Assembly (NCBI GenBank): GCA_963631545.1
Contig: CAVGRN010000091.1
Location: 1 to 7,129 of the forward strand
Direction: 5' to 3'
Origin: UBA1181 sp963631545
Lineage (GTDB): Bacteria > Bacteroidota > Bacteroidia > Bacteroidales > Paludibacteraceae
Length of the DNA: 7,129 nt
Made by a program: the position numbers and the translations under genes. Shown one piece after another: positions 6,063-7,129 of the stretch (position 1 is its first letter; each line of letters opens with the position of its first letter). Below the pieces are notes generated by a model. That model saw only the letters and a program-made list of their open reading frames with translations, was not told where the DNA came from and did no database searches.

Positions 6063-6833
6063 TTACCTGATGTTGAATTGCATAATCAGCAGTCCGCAGC
6101 AAAGTCCCACGGAAAGGCATACAGTGAGGATTGCCGCATTGAAAAACCGACTCACGCTGCAAATGTGATGTCCCGAGAGCATATCGCCGATGGCATTGAC
6201 GTATGGAATGCCTGGTATCAGATACAACACGCTGGTAGCCAATGCAATGTCTGGCGTTTTCCCCCAGTGGAAGATGTAGCATGCGCTTGCGATGACCGAC
6301 GATAGGCAGGCTGCTGCGACGGTTGCCACCCGTAGGTCTGTCTTGGCGTATTTCGTGAGCAAGTGCTTCAAGGTGAACCCATAGCCTGTGGCGACGAGTA
6401 CCACGGCCATCGCCACCCAATCGCCTCCGAAAAGCCGGCAGAACGATGCGTTGGCAGCACTTGCCAATAGTGTGACAATCCATATCGGCAGACGTTTTTT
6501 TGCGACGACCATTTCCATTCGGGTGGTTGCCTCGTTCAATGATAGTTTTTTTTCTGCTATCGTGATACTCAGATCTGCCAACCTCGTGTTCCGAGCGAAG
6601 TTTAGTCCCGAACTTTCAATCTTCTGGTTGATGGAGAACGTGTTAGCGTTCGTTTTGTCGGTTACTGACACTAATACGTGCATAGGAAAGAAGGAGGCCT
6701 CCATACTAAAGCCATACGCTGCGGCAAGCCGTTCTAACACCTCCATCGTCAAGTCGGTTGATGTGCCTCCCTCCAATAGTAGTGCTGCGTAGCGGGCAAT
6801 GAAACCGCACACTCTTTGTGCTTCCGTTCCCAT
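6063..6833 (-). CDS. ThrE-type exporter large subunit (YjjP/DUF1212 family)
   Basis: This 256-residue protein matches the ThrE_1/YjjP family. A soluble N-terminal part covers about 1-110 (ARYAALLLEGGTSTDLTMEV at about 13-30, then the AAYGF...FPMHVLVSV block). Five likely membrane helices follow at about 115-133, 139-155, 170-189, 195-213 and 230-250. The motif LIPGIPYVNAIGDMLSG (about 204-220) is the family signature. The frame is open upstream to 6992, but that stretch is the wrong-frame shadow of the preceding gene. The true start is the ATG at 6833, whose A is also the last base of the upstream TAA (TAATG), a typical translational coupling. With the YjjB-like protein encoded 9 bases downstream it should form a two-subunit inner-membrane exporter of amino acids or small carboxylic acids. 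Confidence 0.92.
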   Translation of the reverse strand: MGTEAQRVCGFIARYAALLLEGGTSTDLTMEVLERLAAAYGFSMEASFFPMHVLVSVTDKTNANTFSINQKIESSGLNFARNTRLADLSITIAEKKLSLNEATTRMEMVVAKKRLPIWIVTLLASAANASFCRLFGGDWVAMAVVLVATGYGFTLKHLLTKYAKTDLRVATVAAACLSSVIASACYIFHWGKTPDIALATSVLYLIPGIPYVNAIGDMLSGHHICSVSRFFNAAILTVCLSVGLCCGLLIMQFNIR

Positions 6834-7069
6834 TAGTCGCTGAATTTTTCGTTGGGGTCTTTCTCTTCGTAGGTGAAAGAGTCGATGCTGTCGATGTTGA
6901 ACGAAATGAGAGGGTGTTTGCCATCGTTCAGCCTGTTCACCTTCCCAATGGATCGCATGATGAAGCATACAACTGGGATTAGGATGATGCACGCCCAGAT
7001 GACATACGTTGTGTAGTTGGACGCCGCACTGGCACTCGTTGTGATGTTTGTGATAACTTCCGTGTTCAT
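6833..7069 (-). CDS. Small single-pass membrane protein of unknown function, first gene of the exporter operon
   Basis: I do not recognise this 78-residue protein. It has a polar N-terminus rich in Ser, Thr and Asn (1-20) and one membrane helix at about 21-38 (TYVIWACIILIPVVCFIM). A basic segment (RSIGKVNR, 39-46) suggests that the C-terminus is in the cytoplasm. The tail is acidic (EEKDPNEKFSD). There is no cleavage site that would make it a clear secreted protein. Its stop codon overlaps the start of the YjjP-like gene by one base, and it sits directly behind a good promoter. Such tight coupling suggests it may be an accessory or regulatory subunit of the exporter, but this is inference from position only. 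The ATG at 7069 follows an A/T-rich leader of about 20 bases. Confidence 0.8.
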   Translation of the reverse strand: MNTEVITNITTSASAASNYTTYVIWACIILIPVVCFIMRSIGKVNRLNDGKHPLISFNIDSIDSFTYEEKDPNEKFSD

Positions 7070-7092
7070 AACATATTTTTTTGATTACGCCG

Positions 7093-7124
7093 CAAAAGTA
7101 TGTTGCGGGTTAGGTGTGCAAAAA
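7093..7124 (-). promoter_or_regulatory. Promoter of the exporter operon
   Basis: A TTTTTG -33 box (7124 to 7119) and the exact -7 box TACTTTTG (7100 to 7093) are separated by 18 bases. This is the best match in the window to the Bacteroidetes sigma-ABfr promoter pattern. It lies 23 bases upstream of the ATG at 7069. Confidence 0.75.
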
Positions 7125-7129
7125 CATTG

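Noticed and set aside
6834..6992. N-terminal extension of the YjjP-like protein to an ATG at 6992
   Set aside because: The 53 extra residues are His- and Arg-rich, overlap the 78-residue gene in another frame and have no family similarity; the TAATG junction gives a better start at 6833.

Overview
The window looks like a chromosomal piece of a Bacteroidales bacterium, probably Prevotellaceae-like. The reasons are the Bacteroidetes-type promoters (TAnnTTTG at -7, with a TTTG-like -33 box in the best cases), the weak Shine-Dalgarno signals, the style of the Tgt, LptG and DUF6804-like proteins, and the AAA-ATPase/DUF1703-type gene that is often multicopy in this group. The genus is an inference from protein style only. 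All eight genes supported here lie on the minus strand, so transcription runs from right to left.

Layout in transcription order, starting at the right edge: (1) A strong-looking promoter (7093-7124) drives an operon of a 78-residue single-pass membrane protein (6833-7069), a YjjP/ThrE-like large subunit (6063-6833, joined to the previous gene by a TAATG overlap) and a YjjB/ThrE_2-like small subunit (5571-6053). The last two form a split ThrE-type exporter. (2) A LysR-family regulator (4633-5535) has its own promoter at the end of the exporter operon and is followed 16 bases later by a short-chain dehydrogenase (3873-4616). (3) A 196-base gap holds the promoter and an unusually structured leader of tgt. 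(4) tgt (2546-3676) and an LptF/LptG-type permease gene (1448-2524) form a two-gene unit with a 21-base gap. (5) A small four-helix membrane protein of the DUF6804 type follows (1010-1330). (6) The 5' part of an AAA-ATPase-like gene (1-928) runs off the left edge of the window.

Functional themes are export of small molecules (split ThrE), queuosine modification of tRNA (Tgt) and outer-membrane lipopolysaccharide transport (LptG). LysR and the dehydrogenase may form a regulator-target pair. There is no tRNA, rRNA, CRISPR array, insertion sequence or clear intrinsic terminator, and no gene-free stretch longer than about 200 bases.

The most interesting points are two. First, Tgt lacks all three cysteine ligands of the usual zinc site. 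Second, the tgt leader has two mutually exclusive hairpins and a 16-codon ORF that covers the shared arm and stops just before the competing arm, an attenuation-like arrangement. I saw no large undescribed multi-gene system.
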